Shown: piece by piece, positions 62,371 to 64,000 of the stretch
Layout: the number at the start of each line of letters is the position of its first letter
How positions within the stretch are numbered: the stretch's first letter is position 1
Assembly: GCF_905163445.1 (NCBI RefSeq)
Contig: NC_053204.1
Location: 1,247,501 to 1,311,500 of the forward strand
Source: Pararge aegeria
Taxonomy: Eukaryota; Arthropoda; Insecta; Lepidoptera; Nymphalidae
DNA length: 64,000 nt
Direction of reading: 5' to 3'
The notes under the pieces: model-generated
What the model saw: only the letters and a program-made list of their open reading frames with translations
What the model was told of the DNA's origin: nothing
The model's database searches: none
Program-made: the position numbers and the translations under genes

Positions 62371-63729
62371 CCAAACCAATATAAATATGAGGAGTTACTA
62401 TTTCCACAAAAGGCTAAAATCTTAAAATTGAAAAAACGAAAACTTTACTGCAAAGAAAAAGATGCATTTTCTCTAGAATTAAATGAGAAATTTGGTTTTA
62501 CTACACCAGTTTTAGTAAAGATAACTGATTTTGACTCTACAAGCTCTATAACATTTACATTTGCAAAACCTTTCTTGCTCAATCCTGTACAAGGTTTAAA
62601 TGAAATTGAAGTTTGCGAATATGATATTAATGGTGACCAAACTATGATTGTTAATTCTAATATTGATATGAATGAATCAGAAGATATTTTAAAGGGAGAG
62701 AAACAAATATCTACTTTTGAACCTGTTGGAAAAACTACTTGTATTAAATGTTGGATTTTTAAGACTCCAAGCTGTAATAGTTGTTTAACTAATGAACCCT
62801 CAATATTAAAGGATGAAAGGTCCAATGAAGTTATTGAAAAAGATAGTTGTAAATTGTGTTGGATTTTCACTAAATCAGGGAAATGTGAAAATTGTAACAA
62901 ATATGTTGGTCGCATTAACAAAATACTTAGAAATACTACCAATAATAATACAACCAAGGATTTAAATGAATTGAAATTATTAACTCAAAAATCTATTGAT
63001 AGAAAAAAAAAATGGGAATGCAATGTTTGTCTAACCACTAACTCTACAAAAAGGGTGATATGCATTTGTTGCGATGAAGAAAAAGTTATTAAGGAAAGTG
63101 CAAAAACAAATTTTGATATTCAGAACGCGTTCTATACTGATATAAAAAGTCCTATCACTTCCGAATTGTACGATAAAGCTTGTTCAGAACTAAAAGCCAC
63201 AAGTGAACGTACAGAATGCGTAGATGTAATAATTGATACTGAAAATCTAACTACTTTATCTTCATGTCCATCACCATATCTAAATGAAACTATGCATCAA
63301 AATTCAAAAGTGAATTTTAATGAGAAGAATATAGAAATACTTCCAGATAATGTATTACATTTACCAAATATTGAAGAACTAAGCGAAGATTCGAAAATGG
63401 ATGTAGAAATAACACCTTTAACTAATGCTTATAACATAGAAAAAACACACATAAACAATAGTAATAGCCTTCATGACATAAAACAGTATGCTATGAACAA
63501 TTCAATTATAGAAGATATGGACATAGCTTTTGATAATCAATCACAAATTTCTACCACATACAGTACAAGCGTACAAGGTTCTTACAATCAGTATATAGAT
63601 TCAGAAACCAATCCAAATGTTTTCCAATCTAAATTTACATTCAATTTAGGTGTAGGTGATTCTAAGGATATAAAAATGCGACGCACCAAAAGAGCGTTGA
63701 GAAGAATTGCTACTACGTCTTATAAATAA
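62371..63729 (+). CDS. Nup153: Nup153-like nucleoporin exon: RanBP2-type zinc fingers and basic C-terminus
   Basis: This is a 453-codon open exon ending in TAA. The frame is closed upstream by TAG at 62,368-62,370, which coincides with an acceptor (GTTTTAG), so the exon is taken to begin at 62,371 rather than at the in-frame ATG-less start. Exon residues 40-67 (FGFTTPVLVK...ITFTFAKPFLL) resemble the paired F-x-F...P motifs before the Nup153 zinc fingers. Fingers: Cys124/127/135/138, Cys160/163/172/175, and a canonical RanBP2 finger at Trp215, Cys217/220, Asn224, Cys231/234. The tail has FTFNLG and MRRTKRALRRI, like the C-terminal FG plus basic motif that binds importins. Known role: nuclear-basket nucleoporin, whose fingers bind Ran. 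Oddities: FG repeats are nearly absent, two fingers are degenerate, and no N-terminal half is seen. It may be a terminal exon or a derived copy. Confidence 0.6.
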   Translation, partial: PNQYKYEELLFPQKAKILKLKKRKLYCKEKDAFSLELNEKFGFTTPVLVKITDFDSTSSITFTFAKPFLLNPVQGLNEIEVCEYDINGDQTMIVNSNIDMNESEDILKGEKQISTFEPVGKTTCIKCWIFKTPSCNSCLTNEPSILKDERSNEVIEKDSCKLCWIFTKSGKCENCNKYVGRINKILRNTTNNNTTKDLNELKLLTQKSIDRKKKWECNVCLTTNSTKRVICICCDEEKVIKESAKTNFDIQNAFYTDIKSPITSELYDKACSELKATSERTECVDVIIDTENLTTLSSCPSPYLNETMHQNSKVNFNEKNIEILPDNVLHLPNIEELSEDSKMDVEITPLTNAYNIEKTHINNSNSLHDIKQYAMNNSIIEDMDIAFDNQSQISTTYSTSVQGSYNQYIDSETNPNVFQSKFTFNLGVGDSKDIKMRRTKRALRRIATTSYK

Positions 63730-64000
63730 GTTTTTTTAATGTAAGATATTAACTAGGAATTAGTAACATCTATATCAGTACTCAATGTAATATCGGTTCG
63801 AGGTACAGATAAAATAAAAGATACCAAACTGGATAATCTTTAAATAGTATAAAACTAAATTGCCCCCGCTGGTGAAATTGTTTAAACAATACAGCGGATT
63901 GTAGTTTTCTGCACAGCAATTCAAGTGGAAGGTTTATATGTAGTAAACATGTATATGTAAAGAGAAAAGCAAAGAAATTCAAAGATTTGTAATGCAATGT
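63730..64000. other. 3' flank of the Nup153-like exon
   Basis: AT-rich. An AATAAAA-like stretch (GATAAAATAAAAG) near 63,808 could serve polyadenylation. No gene recognised before the window ends. Confidence 0.4.

Noticed and set aside
62445..62957. 170-codon minus-strand frame
   Set aside because: Antisense shadow of the Nup153-like exon.

Overview
This is animal nuclear DNA, most likely from a butterfly. It is AT-rich, has small exons set in very large introns, and is packed with short interspersed elements typical of Lepidoptera. These are two tRNA-derived SINE families, short non-autonomous Helitrons ending in CTAG, and 5'-truncated RTE and other non-LTR retrotransposon ends. The repeat mix suggests Nymphalidae, perhaps Satyrinae, but that is inference. 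There are no bacterial features. Family names used here are local labels. SINE-A has the tRNA-like head GGCGCAGTGG and box B GGTTCGATTCC; SINE-B has the head GCGGTGATAGCCTAGTGG; Hel-1 to Hel-5 are Helitron families; hAT-A and hAT-B share the inverted terminus CAGTGGCGTGCA; FB-C, Rep-D and Rep-E are further repeats; LINE-A, LINE-B and LINE-C are non-LTR 3' ends. Layout: about 1-57,500 is intronic or intergenic DNA built from more than 80 recognisable repeat copies, many nested. Three minus-strand coding exons are supported there: 57,532-57,702, 47,456-47,482 and 42,886-42,939. All are phase 0 and join into the N-terminus of a golgin of the GMAP-210/TRIP11 family, with an amphipathic membrane-sensing start followed by coiled coil. 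The rest of that gene is not identified and probably lies left of the window. The right-hand 6.5 kb is much poorer in repeats. A ZAD/C2H2 zinc-finger gene starts at 59,256 on the plus strand (exons 59,256-59,546 and 60,344-61,105), divergent from the golgin gene across a 1.55 kb interval. Downstream, on the same strand, is a 453-codon open exon (62,371-63,729) resembling the zinc-finger and C-terminal part of nucleoporin Nup153 but with almost no FG repeats. Its acceptor is phase-compatible with the zinc-finger gene's last visible donor, so whether this is one gene or two is the main open question. Most of the remaining interest is in mobile DNA: a Helitron inside a SINE inside another SINE with an exactly recoverable empty site, hAT-type elements with 8-bp target duplications, a 253-bp tandem duplication inside a foldback element, and several long hairpins. 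No autonomous transposon is intact, and no true tRNA, rRNA or CRISPR array was seen.
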